From Fibrobacterota bacterium (GTDB lineage Bacteria > Fibrobacterota > Chitinivibrionia > Chitinivibrionales > Chitinispirillaceae), in assembly GCA_023436205.1 (NCBI GenBank), contig JAEZKC010000043.1, positions 1 to 51,584 on the forward strand: DNA of 51,584 bases, written 5' to 3'. The translations under genes were made by a program, and so were the position numbers. This document shows, piece after piece, positions 1-7,821 of this stretch. The notes beneath the pieces are model-generated. The model was not told where the DNA came from and searched no databases. It saw nothing but the letters and a program-made list of their open reading frames with translations. Numbering within the stretch: position 1 is the first letter of the stretch; the number at the start of each line of letters is the position of its first letter.

Positions 1-1
1 C

Positions 2-94
2 GGCAGGGTGAACGCCGCGGAGGACAGGGTGCCGCCCGGTAGCGGGGCCCCTCAGAACAAACTACCCCGACTGGTCCTGATAGCTGTTCCCTGA
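2..94 (+). other. Possible 3' end of an unidentified gene entering from the left
   Basis: One frame is open from the window edge to a TGA at 92-94 and reads as a GC-rich tail ending PRLVLIAVP. It is too short to identify and could be chance. The rest of 1-138 shows nothing recognisable. Confidence 0.15.
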
Positions 95-138
95 TTTCAA
101 CAATTAGTGAACTGTAAGCATCTCTAATCGAAATCAAG

Positions 139-167
139 TTGCACAGAAATACCAAAAACGGTATATT
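139..167 (+). promoter_or_regulatory. Sigma70-like promoter with overlapping palindrome, upstream of the toxin-antitoxin pair
   Basis: A TTGCAC -35 box (139-144) is separated by 17 bases from a TATATT -10 box (162-167). An inverted repeat, ATACC (149-153) and GGTAT (160-164), lies between and over the boxes, where an antitoxin repressor would be expected to bind. The expected transcription start is close to 174, the first base of the toxin ATG, so the message may be leaderless. The boxes are seen; autoregulation is inferred from how such modules usually work. Confidence 0.55.
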
Positions 168-173
168 TATAAC

Positions 174-512
174 ATGGAATATGAAATAAAGCTACTCGAC
201 CCGGCAAATGAATTTATCAACAGTCTGCCTGGTAAAATGCAGGCGAAAGTATACCATACGATAGATATGCTCAAGGAGTTCGGCTACCAGCTCAAAGAAC
301 CGTGGTCAAAGACACTTCGGAATGCCGAGGGAATAAAAGAGTTACGTGTAAAACTGGCATCGAATATCTGCCGTTTATTCTACTTCCATCATAGGGACAA
401 ACTGTATGTGATAACATCGGGATACACGAAAAAACATAACCATACTGATAAGCGGGAAATCGAATTTGCGCTGCGTTTGATGCATGAAGTATTACGGGAG
501 GAATCACAATGA
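174..512 (+). CDS. RelE/HigB-like toxin (Gp49/DUF891-type) of a type II toxin-antitoxin system
   Basis: This 112-residue basic protein has the usual size and order of the phage-derived Gp49-like/HigB toxin family. These toxins share the RelE fold and cleave mRNA, often on the ribosome. Visible family traits are an N-terminal segment PANEFINSLPGKMQAKV, a central KTLRNAEGIKELRVK, then NICRLFYFHHRDKLYVITSGYTKK. The last resembles the R-F-Y-x-x-x-x-x-I-x-L-L-x-x-F-x-K-K core. Toxin-first order with an ATGA overlap to an XRE antitoxin is typical of HigBA. No Shine-Dalgarno precedes the ATG, which sits where transcription is expected to start. The family call is strong; the precise target is not visible. 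Confidence 0.85.
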   Translation: MEYEIKLLDPANEFINSLPGKMQAKVYHTIDMLKEFGYQLKEPWSKTLRNAEGIKELRVKLASNICRLFYFHHRDKLYVITSGYTKKHNHTDKREIEFALRLMHEVLREESQ

Positions 513-811
513 TCAAGAGTCACGATTTCAACGAACTTTTGAAGAAAAAAATGGAAGACCCGGAGTTCCGTGAGGCCTGGGAAGAGCAGGAAGAGGAGTT
601 CGAGGTTGCAAAGGAAGTTATCAAGCTGCGCCTTAAGGCCGGAATGACACAAAAAGAGCTTGCAAAAAAGGCACATACCTCACAACCGGCAATCGCCCGA
701 CTGGAATCAGGCAGCTACCGGAATGTGAGCATGAGTTTTCTGCGAAAAGTCGGCCACGCACTTGGTGTCGAGCCGCATATCAGCTTCCGACGGGTAAAAG
801 GAGCCCACTAA
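509..811 (+). CDS. XRE-family antitoxin / transcriptional regulator (HigA-like)
   Basis: This 100-residue protein has a charged N-terminal stretch (KKKMEDPEFREAWEEQEEEFEVAKEVIKLR) followed by a classic Cro/C1 helix-turn-helix at about residues 42-95. The recognition part is TQKELAKKAHTSQPAIARLESG. It overlaps the toxin by 4 bases (ATGA), with GGAGG just upstream inside the toxin gene, so the two are translationally coupled. It should neutralise the toxin and repress the promoter at 139-167 through the palindrome there. Partner and position make the role clear; a stand-alone regulator is the less likely alternative. Confidence 0.85.
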   Translation: MIKSHDFNELLKKKMEDPEFREAWEEQEEEFEVAKEVIKLRLKAGMTQKELAKKAHTSQPAIARLESGSYRNVSMSFLRKVGHALGVEPHISFRRVKGAH

Positions 812-826
812 GACTCTTGTGCGGTC

Positions 827-959
827 CTTTCTGGTAAACGCTGCAGCCACGAAGAAACGCACGCTGAGGGACCTTTACTGTGTTCTCGGTGGAGGTGAAC
901 CTGCGGCATCATGACTGGGCTGGCAAGGGGGGTAAAAAGAGAGACTCGGAAACCAGACC
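827..959 (-). pseudogene. Displaced fragment, copy of the 5' part of the gene fragment at 3640-5178
   Basis: Bases 827-959 align with 5023-5172 on the same strand, with a gap of roughly 13-17 bases and scattered substitutions. Shared stretches include CTTTCTGGTAAACG, GCAGCCACGAAGAA and GTGTTCTCGGTGGAGGTGA. No long frame survives. Similarity stops near 959 in this copy and near 5172 in the other, so both end at about the same point of the parent gene. It lies just after the antitoxin stop and looks like a recombination remnant. Confidence 0.7.
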
Positions 960-1200
960 TGTTTGATTAAGAGTGAATTATGAATCTCATCCAATGTCAC
1001 TTCAGCACTGGTTAGAGGTCAGGACAAATAAAAATCTTTCTGTAATTGCTGATGAACCCGGTGCTTATTCTTTAGGTGAAGCAAAGGGTGGAGAAATAAT
1101 TAAAGAAACAGTCCAGATTTCTGCAGTCAATGTGTCTTTTGATTCATGTTACCAGCAAAAAATTGGATTTGATGAAGAACCGGCACTGCAAATTGGCGAA
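960..1200. other. Unexplained spacer between two displaced gene fragments
   Basis: This AT-rich stretch separates the two fragments related to 3640-5178. A plus-strand GTG frame starts at 973 (beginning MNYESHPMSLQHWLEVR after initiation). It runs into the second fragment, so its C-terminus is not credible. I recognise no family. It may be another variable segment captured in the same rearrangement. Confidence 0.25.
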
Positions 1201-1358
1201 ATCTTCCCGTGTACCATCCCCAGTCTTGCCCACCCCGCCTCGCTGTCCCCTATCCCGCTCCAGTTCCTCACCGCGTTGTCCATGAATTGAATATAGTTGG
1301 TGAATATGCCGCTTGCGGCATCCAGGGAGTCTGCCGGAGGGCTGGCGTGAGAGAGGGA
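1201..1358 (-). pseudogene. Displaced fragment, copy of the middle of the gene fragment at 3640-5178
   Basis: Bases 1201-1358 align without gaps to 4253-4410, with about 13 differences over 158 positions by eye. Translated on the minus strand, both give PPADSLDAASGIFTNYIQF and NAVRNWSGIGDSE. The reading then diverges straight after VHGKI, where this copy continues into unrelated sequence and stops. On the minus strand this middle piece precedes the 5'-end piece at 827-959. The two are therefore in the wrong order for a simple deleted duplicate. Confidence 0.75.
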
Positions 1359-1463
1359 AGAGAACCACAGGATTGACACTTAGCCGTAGCAGTTACTTAT
1401 TATTCAGCCTTTTCAAAAGGGGAACTCCATCATTGATGGCTCGATGTTCCTTCCCGGGTGACT

Positions 1464-2342
1464 TCAGTTTTCGATGGGGCGTCGGGCCGGGCGGCTTCGC
1501 CTGGGCTCCCAAAACCCTTTCTGCCCTTGCTTCTTCCTTTCCTCATTGAGATACTCCCTGTAATAATATTTTTTTTGAATCTCCTTTGAAGTCATTGCCT
1601 TGATTTCGTCAACCCAATTGTATTCGCTATTGTTGTCGCCCTCATACACGATAACGATTACCAAGCACAAGGTGTTTTCATTTATTTGACCGTTTGGTTC
1701 AAAAATGTAATATTTGATCGGTTGTATGATTCCCAAAGTATCACCGCATCTATCTACCACTTTTCGTTTTGTCTGCCCAGTTTTTAACCACTTATTCCAT
1801 CGCCAGCCATTCTCATATAGTATACAATGGACTTCTTTATCTGTTACTCCGAGCTGCAACTTAGTAAGCATTGAATCAATAGGCAACGTCTTAGCACTAT
1901 CACTGTATTTATTTTGCTTGTTTCCTTCACATGGGACTGTTATGTTCCTTTGGCGCATACGCTCATCATAACCATTCTTTACTGCCTGGACAATACTGTC
2001 GTACCCAGGAGGAGATTTTCTAAATTGCTTTACATACCAATCAAATGACAACGCTCCAAGTATTTCAAGTTTGAAATTTACAAGTGTATCATTATTAAAT
2101 CTTAAAACATAATAGTTCTTATAATCGTTAGGAATAGTTGTTCTAAAAGAACAGTTGTCATTCCAACAATTGCCCCATTTTATCCAATTGTATTCTTCTG
2201 CTAACTTCAAAGCTTTATCTTTTGGCATTCCTGGCTTGAAAACAATTTGCAGTCTGCTGATTTCTTCCTTATCCAAACACTGAGAAAAAGAAATAGAATA
2301 CATTAAGGATAATATTAAAATTATTGAACTATTGATTCTCAT
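1464..2342 (-). CDS. Secreted protein with two BamE/SmpA-like repeats; possible immunity protein
   Basis: I do not recognise a named family. The 292-residue protein begins with a signal peptide (SSIILILSLMYSISFSQC). It then has two similar segments: residues about 28-95 (FKPGMPKDKALKLAEEYNW ... YYVLRFNNDTLVNFKLE) and about 160-230 (LQLGVTDKEVHCILYENGW ... YYIFEPNGQ). Each has the pattern of a BamE/SmpA-like fold: G-M/V-x-K-x-x-V, an alpha segment, then short strands. It overlaps the 3' end of the upstream transglutaminase-like gene by 14 bases, so the two are co-transcribed. If that gene is a toxin, this is where its immunity protein would be; that role is inferred. The last 16 or so codons (WEPRRSRPARRPIEN) are GC-rich and unlike the rest, suggesting the original 3' end was replaced. 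Confidence 0.6.
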   Translation of the reverse strand: MRINSSIILILSLMYSISFSQCLDKEEISRLQIVFKPGMPKDKALKLAEEYNWIKWGNCWNDNCSFRTTIPNDYKNYYVLRFNNDTLVNFKLEILGALSFDWYVKQFRKSPPGYDSIVQAVKNGYDERMRQRNITVPCEGNKQNKYSDSAKTLPIDSMLTKLQLGVTDKEVHCILYENGWRWNKWLKTGQTKRKVVDRCGDTLGIIQPIKYYIFEPNGQINENTLCLVIVIVYEGDNNSEYNWVDEIKAMTSKEIQKKYYYREYLNEERKKQGQKGFWEPRRSRPARRPIEN

Positions 2343-3489
2343 CTACACCCCCCTTTATCACTCCTTTAAATGGCCAATCTGGCCACCTAGTTTCCCAGCT
2401 TTTATAACCAGCTTTTTTTACAGGATATGTAATTCCATTTTCAAAATAAGTACCTTCATAAAAACCTGGATCGGGGAAAACATTACCATAGTAATTCCAC
2501 GAATTCTGGTACACATATTCATCAGTACTATAAGCTGCTATCCGATTTCCAACCCAGGGATCCAAATGAATTATGCCTTCTGTCTGGGGTTCATTCCAAG
2601 GGCAATAGATATTCTTTATTTTAACTCCTATCCAATTATGAGCAAAAACATTATCTTTTATAATTTCCGGATATCCTTCACAAACAGAATTCCATTGTAT
2701 TTCATAATATTTGGTAGTAACTTTACTCAAAGCAGCCTGTGTCAAAAACGCCCAATTGAAACAGACCCATCCGCTCCTGAAGTCTTTAGCATTCTGCATA
2801 TCCCTACGTGTCATCGAGCCATCAGGGTTTTTATAGACTTCAGTTCTCCCTTGTGATTTCGGATGATTTGCAAAGAAATAGTACATTCTGATATAAACCC
2901 CTGTTAATAATCTAGCTTCAGTTCTGCAATCTTCACGTTCGTTTTCACCCAGACACTCACAAAGACTGCTGATTTTGTTATTTATTTCTTCGAATTCTAT
3001 TTCAATTTTTTCACTAAGGTCGAATTCAATCCTTTCCGGAATCTTCAAATCACCATCGGTATACATTATCTCAAGCCACTGTATGGGTTCTTTATCAGGG
3101 TATCTGATTTCAAAATGCAAATAATCTTTGGCCATTATATCGTCATAAAAATGATCGCCGGACAACTGTCTGCCATTGCTTAACTTTTTATATTTATTAA
3201 TATCAAATATTTTCCCCTCTCCATAAAGCGTCTCGTCATCATAAACTTGTATACCACCACTCCATCGTACATCGAATAATCCTTTTCGATAAAAAGCTTC
3301 AACAAACCTTTTTTCTGGTCGTTTTTCAATTTCTGCTGAATAGTATAAACCATACAAATACGGTTTCAACAACCGGTTTTCAGCATCACTCATAACAAGT
3401 GTTCTTGAAATGCTCTTATCACCGTTAAAAACAACACCTGGAATACCTGAGTCGTAAGCAACCAGACTTAGAAATGCGGTTCCAACCAA
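2329..3489 (-). CDS. Transglutaminase-like (papain-fold) domain protein, possible toxin C-terminal domain
   Basis: The frame is AT-rich. Its first usual start is a TTG at 3489, giving 386 residues, but it is open back to a TGA at 3640-3642 with no ATG. Upstream of that TGA the same frame continues as the gene fragment at 3640-5178. Three C-terminal motifs fit the Cys-His-Asp triad of transglutaminase-like proteins: GWVCFNWA (C243), AHNWIGVKI (H284) and IIHLDPWVG (D310). The acidic region 150-195 may be helical. The fixed upstream part, AT-rich C-terminal part and overlapping secreted partner resemble a polymorphic toxin. Either the TGA inactivated a once longer protein or this part is translated separately from the weak TTG. 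The domain call rests on motif spacing alone. Confidence 0.55.
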   Translation of the reverse strand: MVGTAFLSLVAYDSGIPGVVFNGDKSISRTLVMSDAENRLLKPYLYGLYYSAEIEKRPEKRFVEAFYRKGLFDVRWSGGIQVYDDETLYGEGKIFDINKYKKLSNGRQLSGDHFYDDIMAKDYLHFEIRYPDKEPIQWLEIMYTDGDLKIPERIEFDLSEKIEIEFEEINNKISSLCECLGENEREDCRTEARLLTGVYIRMYYFFANHPKSQGRTEVYKNPDGSMTRRDMQNAKDFRSGWVCFNWAFLTQAALSKVTTKYYEIQWNSVCEGYPEIIKDNVFAHNWIGVKIKNIYCPWNEPQTEGIIHLDPWVGNRIAAYSTDEYVYQNSWNYYGNVFPDPGFYEGTYFENGITYPVKKAGYKSWETRWPDWPFKGVIKGGVDENQ

Positions 3490-3639
3490 GTGTGCTGTAT
3501 CTCTAAGTGTTGCCCCAAACTCGGTTTTATCTCTAATCAGAAATTTACCGAAGTCTCTTGGATCACTATAGGTTACATTGAAGTTAATCGAATCAGCTTC
3601 CGCGAAATATACGCTATCAGCCTCAATACATCTGCTTTC

Positions 3640-5088
3640 TCAGTGTAAGAATATCTCTGTACCCAGCGTATTCCTTAATGTGTCAAGCCCGCCGTTCTTC
3701 TCTCTTGTGAAATGATGTACTCGCAACACGCTTTTCTCAGGCCCCCCCACCAGCACCCCTTCCGGATCCCCTCTCCCACGTTTCTCCGAGGTGATGAAAA
3801 AGGGCACTCCTAACGTAATCGGCTGAAGCTTCTTTAACGGCAGACGAACCGCTTCCAAACCGGTGTAGTACTTCTGCTCGCCCAGACTTATATCGATACC
3901 CTTCACCCAAAGACCATCCTTGTCAAGCTGCACGAACAGAGAATCGCCAGCCGAAACAATCAGACGGCGGCTTTGCTCCCCACCCGAGAGTAATGGCTCC
4001 CCGAACATGTTAAATGTGTCTGCCAGGTTAGCCTGATAAAGCTCGATATTACTGCTGATACGGAACATTACTCCGGCTCCAATGTGCTCTGTTCCTGTAT
4101 ACGCAGGCCGCTCCAGATCCATCATTAACCGGGTATAACCTTCATAAAATGCATAGTTCTTTCTCTTGTTTTCCGGAAGTCCATAATCACTCACCGTCCC
4201 CTTGCACTCCACTATCACCGGATCCCTCAACTCCCCCTCATTCCATTCCAGAATCTTCCCGTGCACCCTTCCAAGCCTTGCCCACCCCGGCTCGCTGTCC
4301 CCTATCCCGCTCCAGTTCCTCACCGCATTATCCATAAACTGAATATAGTTGGTGAAAATGCCGCTTGCGGCATCCAGGGAGTCTGCCGGGGGGCTGGCGT
4401 GAGGGAGGGAGCGGTCGAGAATGGCGGTAATAAGGAGCTTTTGGCTTAATGAGTCGTCAAGAGTGGCCAAAGTGCCCTCAAAATTGATGGGGTCGGTCAC
4501 GCTTGCAGGGATACGCAAAAGAGTGTAAAACGTGTTGTGAAAATCCATGTACGGCAGGTCTTCCACCCGGCGCAGGAATTTTTTGGTGGTGTCGGCTTCG
4601 CCGTTACCCATGCTGAGTTCAAGGCGGATGCTGTCTTTTTCCAGATCTTTAAGGAGCATATATACATTATACAAGTAACTGCTGCCCTCTGTCTTGCGGA
4701 AAACTATGTGGTCGGCCTTGTGTGGCATATTGGTGACGGCATCTTTAATATCCGAGAAGTTCAAGGCGGTTTTAAGCTCGATATCAAGACGAGGTGCTCC
4801 GCTGCCAACCCAGACATTTGGATGAGTGGAATCAAGCCTGTTTACGGGTATGGAGAAGGAGACATCCAGCACCGCAAGCTTGGGATCATCTTTACTGATT
4901 TTGCGGATAGTGCCGAAAAAGGGTTCCTGCAGGGTGTCTTTAATAGTGGTGAAAGTCTGTGGGACATTTTCACTACCTTTCCAGATCTTCCAGCCGGAAG
5001 TGACGCTTATGCTGTCCTCTACCTTTCTGGTAAACGCGGCAGCCACGAAGAATCGCCCGCTGAGGTTGTTGTCGCGGGGAATTTTCAC
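3640..5088 (-). CDS. Fragment of a large surface or secreted protein, truncated at its 5' end
   Basis: The frame from a GTG at 5088 gives 482 residues, but coding character continues upstream without a start codon to a TGA at 5179-5181. The earliest readable sequence (TSGLVSEVSLLTSLVSP) looks like the middle of a protein, and there is no signal peptide. The body is rich in beta-strand-like segments (DPKLAVLDVSFSIPVNRLDS, DHIVFRKTEGSSYLYNVYMLL, RRLIVSAGDSLFVQLDKDG). It may belong to Ig-like or lectin-like modules, but I recognise no family. A TGA at 3640-3642 ends it, after which the same frame stays open to 2329. Parts are copied at 827-959 and 1201-1358. Probably a degraded remnant of a longer gene. 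Confidence 0.5.
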   Translation of the reverse strand: MKIPRDNNLSGRFFVAAAFTRKVEDSISVTSGWKIWKGSENVPQTFTTIKDTLQEPFFGTIRKISKDDPKLAVLDVSFSIPVNRLDSTHPNVWVGSGAPRLDIELKTALNFSDIKDAVTNMPHKADHIVFRKTEGSSYLYNVYMLLKDLEKDSIRLELSMGNGEADTTKKFLRRVEDLPYMDFHNTFYTLLRIPASVTDPINFEGTLATLDDSLSQKLLITAILDRSLPHASPPADSLDAASGIFTNYIQFMDNAVRNWSGIGDSEPGWARLGRVHGKILEWNEGELRDPVIVECKGTVSDYGLPENKRKNYAFYEGYTRLMMDLERPAYTGTEHIGAGVMFRISSNIELYQANLADTFNMFGEPLLSGGEQSRRLIVSAGDSLFVQLDKDGLWVKGIDISLGEQKYYTGLEAVRLPLKKLQPITLGVPFFITSEKRGRGDPEGVLVGGPEKSVLRVHHFTREKNGGLDTLRNTLGTEIFLH

Positions 5089-5198
5089 TGTGTTCTCGGT
5101 GGAGGTGAACCTGCGGCCTTCAGTGACTGGGCTGACCAGGGAGGTAAGAAGGGAGACCTCGGAGACCAGACCGGATGTTCAAGTTTTCACCATCAAAA

Positions 5199-5441
5199 CT
5201 AGTGCTTTCTCCTATCATTCAAAAACGTATCAACAGCCCACGGGTAATGCTTATGCATCTCCTCCGTAAAGTCGATAGCTCCATCATCAGCGAACCTTAT
5301 AAAGGGACGCGGATCCCGGTGAACTATGCAAAAAAGAAATACGGTCCCTTTTGAAATTCCCCGGCATAGATATAGAAATGATTCCCATGTATGCTTTGGG
5401 TAATTATGTTTATCATAAAATCCGCCCAGATGGGGCTTCAA
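5199..5441 (-). CDS. Short hypothetical open frame, doubtful
   Basis: An 80-residue frame starts at a TTG with no clear ribosome binding site. It ends with a plausible charged tail (DDGAIDFTEEMHKHYPWAV). The opposite strand also holds short coding-like frames here, for example one reading FPGIDIEMIPMYALGNYVYH around 5345-5405. The region may therefore be a decayed gene on either strand. No family is recognised. Confidence 0.25.
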   Translation of the reverse strand: MKPHLGGFYDKHNYPKHTWESFLYLCRGISKGTVFLFCIVHRDPRPFIRFADDGAIDFTEEMHKHYPWAVDTFLNDRRKH

Positions 5442-5609
5442 GAGCTGTTATTAACTAATGATATATCGGTATTTCCTGACTGGGATCAGTGGATATTCAG
5501 AATGCGCGCGCTCTCCACTCATATATTGAAAGGTGGATTGAGAATCTATTATTCCACCAAAACTCCACTGCTTGAAATATAGGGACGAAAATACCGCGTT
5601 GCATACACA

Positions 5610-6104
5610 ATGCATTGCATCAACCGAATTCATGATCGGACTAAAAGGGGAATGTTCGATTATGGTTCTTTAGGGGATCTGTTTGCATTGCTAAACGATA
5701 ACAATTTGAATGAATACGCACAGCTTAGCGATGGTTCACCAGCTTTGAGTATGTACGGACTGGCAGGTCATGAACAGTCGCTGTCATTTCGCATTGTCAC
5801 CAAAATACTGGGGAACCAGTACTATCCGGATGATACACACTATTATCGGCTTGGTTATTTCCCATACACTGTCATTGATGATTTTGTAGTGTGCAGAACA
5901 ATCCTTTGCCCCGGCTTCTATAATACCCCAGAATATAAACGGCTTATAAACAGTCCGGAAAATGCCGCTTGGCTCAAGCGGGCAAATGAAAACGAGAGGA
6001 ATGAGTCCTCTGACACTTTCGATCTTGACCTGATAAGTAAACTTCATGAAATGGGAACGCCGCAGATCAAAATTTTACAAAAGCAGGTCTATACATTCAG
6101 ATAG
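5610..6104 (+). CDS. Hypothetical protein, probably 5'-truncated
   Basis: This is a frame of up to 164 residues with convincing composition from about residue 15 onward (FDYGSLGDLFALLND ... HYYRLGYFPYTVIDDF ... SPENAAWLKRANENERN). I recognise no family and see no signal peptide or membrane segment. The ATG at 5610 has no Shine-Dalgarno; an ATG at 5652 follows AAAAGGGGA closely. The same frame is open further upstream, interrupted by a TAG at 5580-5582, which suggests a longer gene that has lost its 5' part. It closes the rearranged accessory region. Confidence 0.45.
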   Translation: MHCINRIHDRTKRGMFDYGSLGDLFALLNDNNLNEYAQLSDGSPALSMYGLAGHEQSLSFRIVTKILGNQYYPDDTHYYRLGYFPYTVIDDFVVCRTILCPGFYNTPEYKRLINSPENAAWLKRANENERNESSDTFDLDLISKLHEMGTPQIKILQKQVYTFR

Positions 6105-6203
6105 CGATATATCAGCATAGGCGAGTAACAGGTTTATTGCATGGAAACAGGCTGATTTTCAAGTTGCGGAAAATAGACAAAGCTAGTAAATGCCCTTGAT
6201 ACT

Positions 6204-6527
6204 TCAGATCTTCTCCAGCAAACCCGGCGAGACCTTCCACCACCCCATCCCATCTCCGGTATCGATGCTGACCGTTTTCTGATTTATACGAAGAATTATT
6301 CCGGTCATCTCCTCCCCGGAGGAAGTTTTAAAGCGCACACGATCACCCGGCGAAAACTGGCCGAGCAACCGGTTGCGATACTGCCGGGAAATCCGGTCAA
6401 GTCTGTTCTCGATTAGACGTTTGAGCCTGAACAGATCGTCAAGCTCAAGCTTCTCAATCACTTCCGAAGCAGACTGCAAATCAAACACTTTTACGACTTC
6501 ACCCTGATTATCCAATTGTCCTTCCAT
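6204..6527 (-). CDS. Small conserved-looking protein with C-terminal SH3/KOW-like barrel
   Basis: This 107-residue soluble protein has two parts. Residues about 15-55 form a helical segment (SASEVIEKLELDDLFRLKRLIENRLDRI). Residues about 60-105 have the strand pattern of a KOW/SH3-like barrel (FSPGDRVRFKTSSGEEMTGIILRINQKTVSIDTGDGMGWWKVSP). Such modules often bind RNA, ribosomes or proteins, but no specific function can be read here. It begins 6 bases after the stop of the upstream gene, so the two form a small operon. Confidence 0.65.
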   Translation of the reverse strand: MEGQLDNQGEVVKVFDLQSASEVIEKLELDDLFRLKRLIENRLDRISRQYRNRLLGQFSPGDRVRFKTSSGEEMTGIILRINQKTVSIDTGDGMGWWKVSPGLLEKI

Positions 6528-6533
6528 CCCAAC

Positions 6534-7070
6534 CTACCTCAAACTGAATTTTATCTTCTCTTCAAACTCTGCTTCAAAATCTCTCATGATCGCCTTGACA
6601 GCATTTTTGGGAAACTTTACCGGCTGGCAAACCACTAAGCCGTCAGAGATGATCCTGCCGTCCAGCTGCATGAGAGCACTTCTTGCCCGGCAGGGAAACA
6701 CCGGATACATCTCCCTGGGATCACTTGCCAATCCGGTAATCTCATAAATGCGATTATTTTTCCGGTAGTCCACATAATAGACTAGCCCGCCACTTTCCAC
6801 CACTATGAAATCGGAAAAACGAGCCTGCTTGATTTCTTCAAGCAAGGAGATTTTTTCCTCCTCCACTGGTCCCAGGGCAGAAATCTCTCTTATATAATGA
6901 TCTACCAGTTCGCGGTGTTCCATAAGGAGGTCTCTTGCAGGGATCTGCAGCTCCGGGCCGGCTTCGAAAAACTCCTCCAGCTCCACATTTTGTATTTCAT
7001 TGATGGAGAAAAACAGCAATGGCAGATAAACGGAAAAGAAACGGTCAGACTGCTGTTCGGTCAGAAGCAT
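6534..7070 (-). CDS. Hypothetical cytoplasmic protein
   Basis: A 178-residue protein of unknown family. I place the start at the ATG ending at 7070 because AAGGGG lies about 9 bases upstream; a frame from 7112 adds 14 residues without a good site. The N-terminal half is helical and acidic (QNVELEEFFEAGPELQIPARDLL, PVEEEKISLLEEIKQARF). The C-terminal half alternates strands (FIVVESGGLVYYVDYRKNNRIYEI, GRIISDGLVVCQPVKF). No signal peptide or membrane helix is seen. It is transcribed with the KOW-like gene at 6204-6527, and the spacing suggests a shared role. Confidence 0.6.
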   Translation of the reverse strand: MLLTEQQSDRFFSVYLPLLFFSINEIQNVELEEFFEAGPELQIPARDLLMEHRELVDHYIREISALGPVEEEKISLLEEIKQARFSDFIVVESGGLVYYVDYRKNNRIYEITGLASDPREMYPVFPCRARSALMQLDGRIISDGLVVCQPVKFPKNAVKAIMRDFEAEFEEKIKFSLR

Positions 7071-7262
7071 TGGGCATATCCCCTTATTTCTTGCATAATT
7101 TGTGATAGTCAAAAGATCACTTCGATCATGACACTGGAATCCGGAAGTGCCCCCGTTTCGACGCCTCCCGCCAGCTCACAAAACAAAGATGAACAATATA
7201 GCCTTTTGATGTACGGAGGGGCAATTTGTTATTCGATTTGCCGACGAAGAATAGTAATTTTT

Positions 7263-7583
7263 GTTAACGGCGAAGACGCCTCACAGCGCACCAGTGTCCT
7301 TCACCGCATTGCAATTTCTGGCGTACATAGTCATCAGAGCTCATCGACCACGAAATCTGAAAGCCCCCCCATTTATCCCAGTTATAACGGGATCCAAATT
7401 TAATCCATTCTGTTTCAGCAGACAACTCAGACATTTACAACACAACAATTCTCGATACCCGGAATCTGGTAAAACGCCCTTTTCTTTTATTACTCGTGAA
7501 AGACAAACTCCGATGACTATCTTCGATGGTGCTTCAATGCGGGAGATGGGGCCGGTGAACTACAAGGCGTCTTCGCCGTTAAC
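7263..7583. repeat. MITE-like element: 20-base perfect terminal inverted repeats, about 320 bases
   Basis: TGTTAACGGCGAAGACGCCT at 7263-7282 recurs as its exact reverse complement at 7564-7583, enclosing about 280 bases without a gene. Each arm also contains its own small hairpin, GGCG-AAGA-CGCC. The immediate flanks are not identical, so no target-site duplication is evident. It could be a non-autonomous transposon remnant or two copies of a palindromic intergenic repeat in opposite orientation. Confidence 0.45.
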
Positions 7584-7619
7584 ATAAAACAGTGCATTGC
7601 GAAGAAGAAAAATCGATTA

Positions 7620-7652
7620 CGCGTACGAGCAGCGCTTAGGCTGAGTACGAAT
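7620..7652. repeat. REP-like palindromic repeat, copy 1
   Basis: The sequence begins GCGTACGAGCAGCGCTTA and ends GGCTGAGTACGA. Its ends can pair (CGTAC with GTACG, AGC with GCT). About 26 of 33 positions match the copy at 7822-7854. Confidence 0.45.
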
Positions 7653-7821
7653 TTACCTAATGGGAGTATTCCGGCTTTCCTCTTCCCTCTGTGAACTCTG
7701 TGTACTTTGTAAGAGTAAGGCTGTTGAGATTTGGAGAATGGGAGCTCACCCTTCGACCGAAGACTGCTCAGGGCGAGCGGAACCCTTCGAATGCCGACCC
7801 AGGGTAAGGAAGATCGAGAAC

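Noticed and set aside
1..1560. Group II intron or retroelement reading of the GC-rich patches near 1-60 and 1464-1520
   Set aside because: No reverse transcriptase motif or domain V-like structure could be identified.
3640..3642. Selenocysteine reading of the in-frame TGA
   Set aside because: No convincing hairpin was seen right after the TGA, and neither flank resembles a selenoprotein active site. Nonsense mutation or a junction is simpler.
4537..5202. 221-codon open frame on the plus strand
   Set aside because: It is opposite the fragment at 3640-5178, whose duplicated pieces and composition support the minus strand.
7263..7583. Integron attC site reading of the inverted repeats
   Set aside because: The core GTTAAC-containing repeat lacks the paired R'/R'' and L boxes of attC, and no integrase or cassette array is near.
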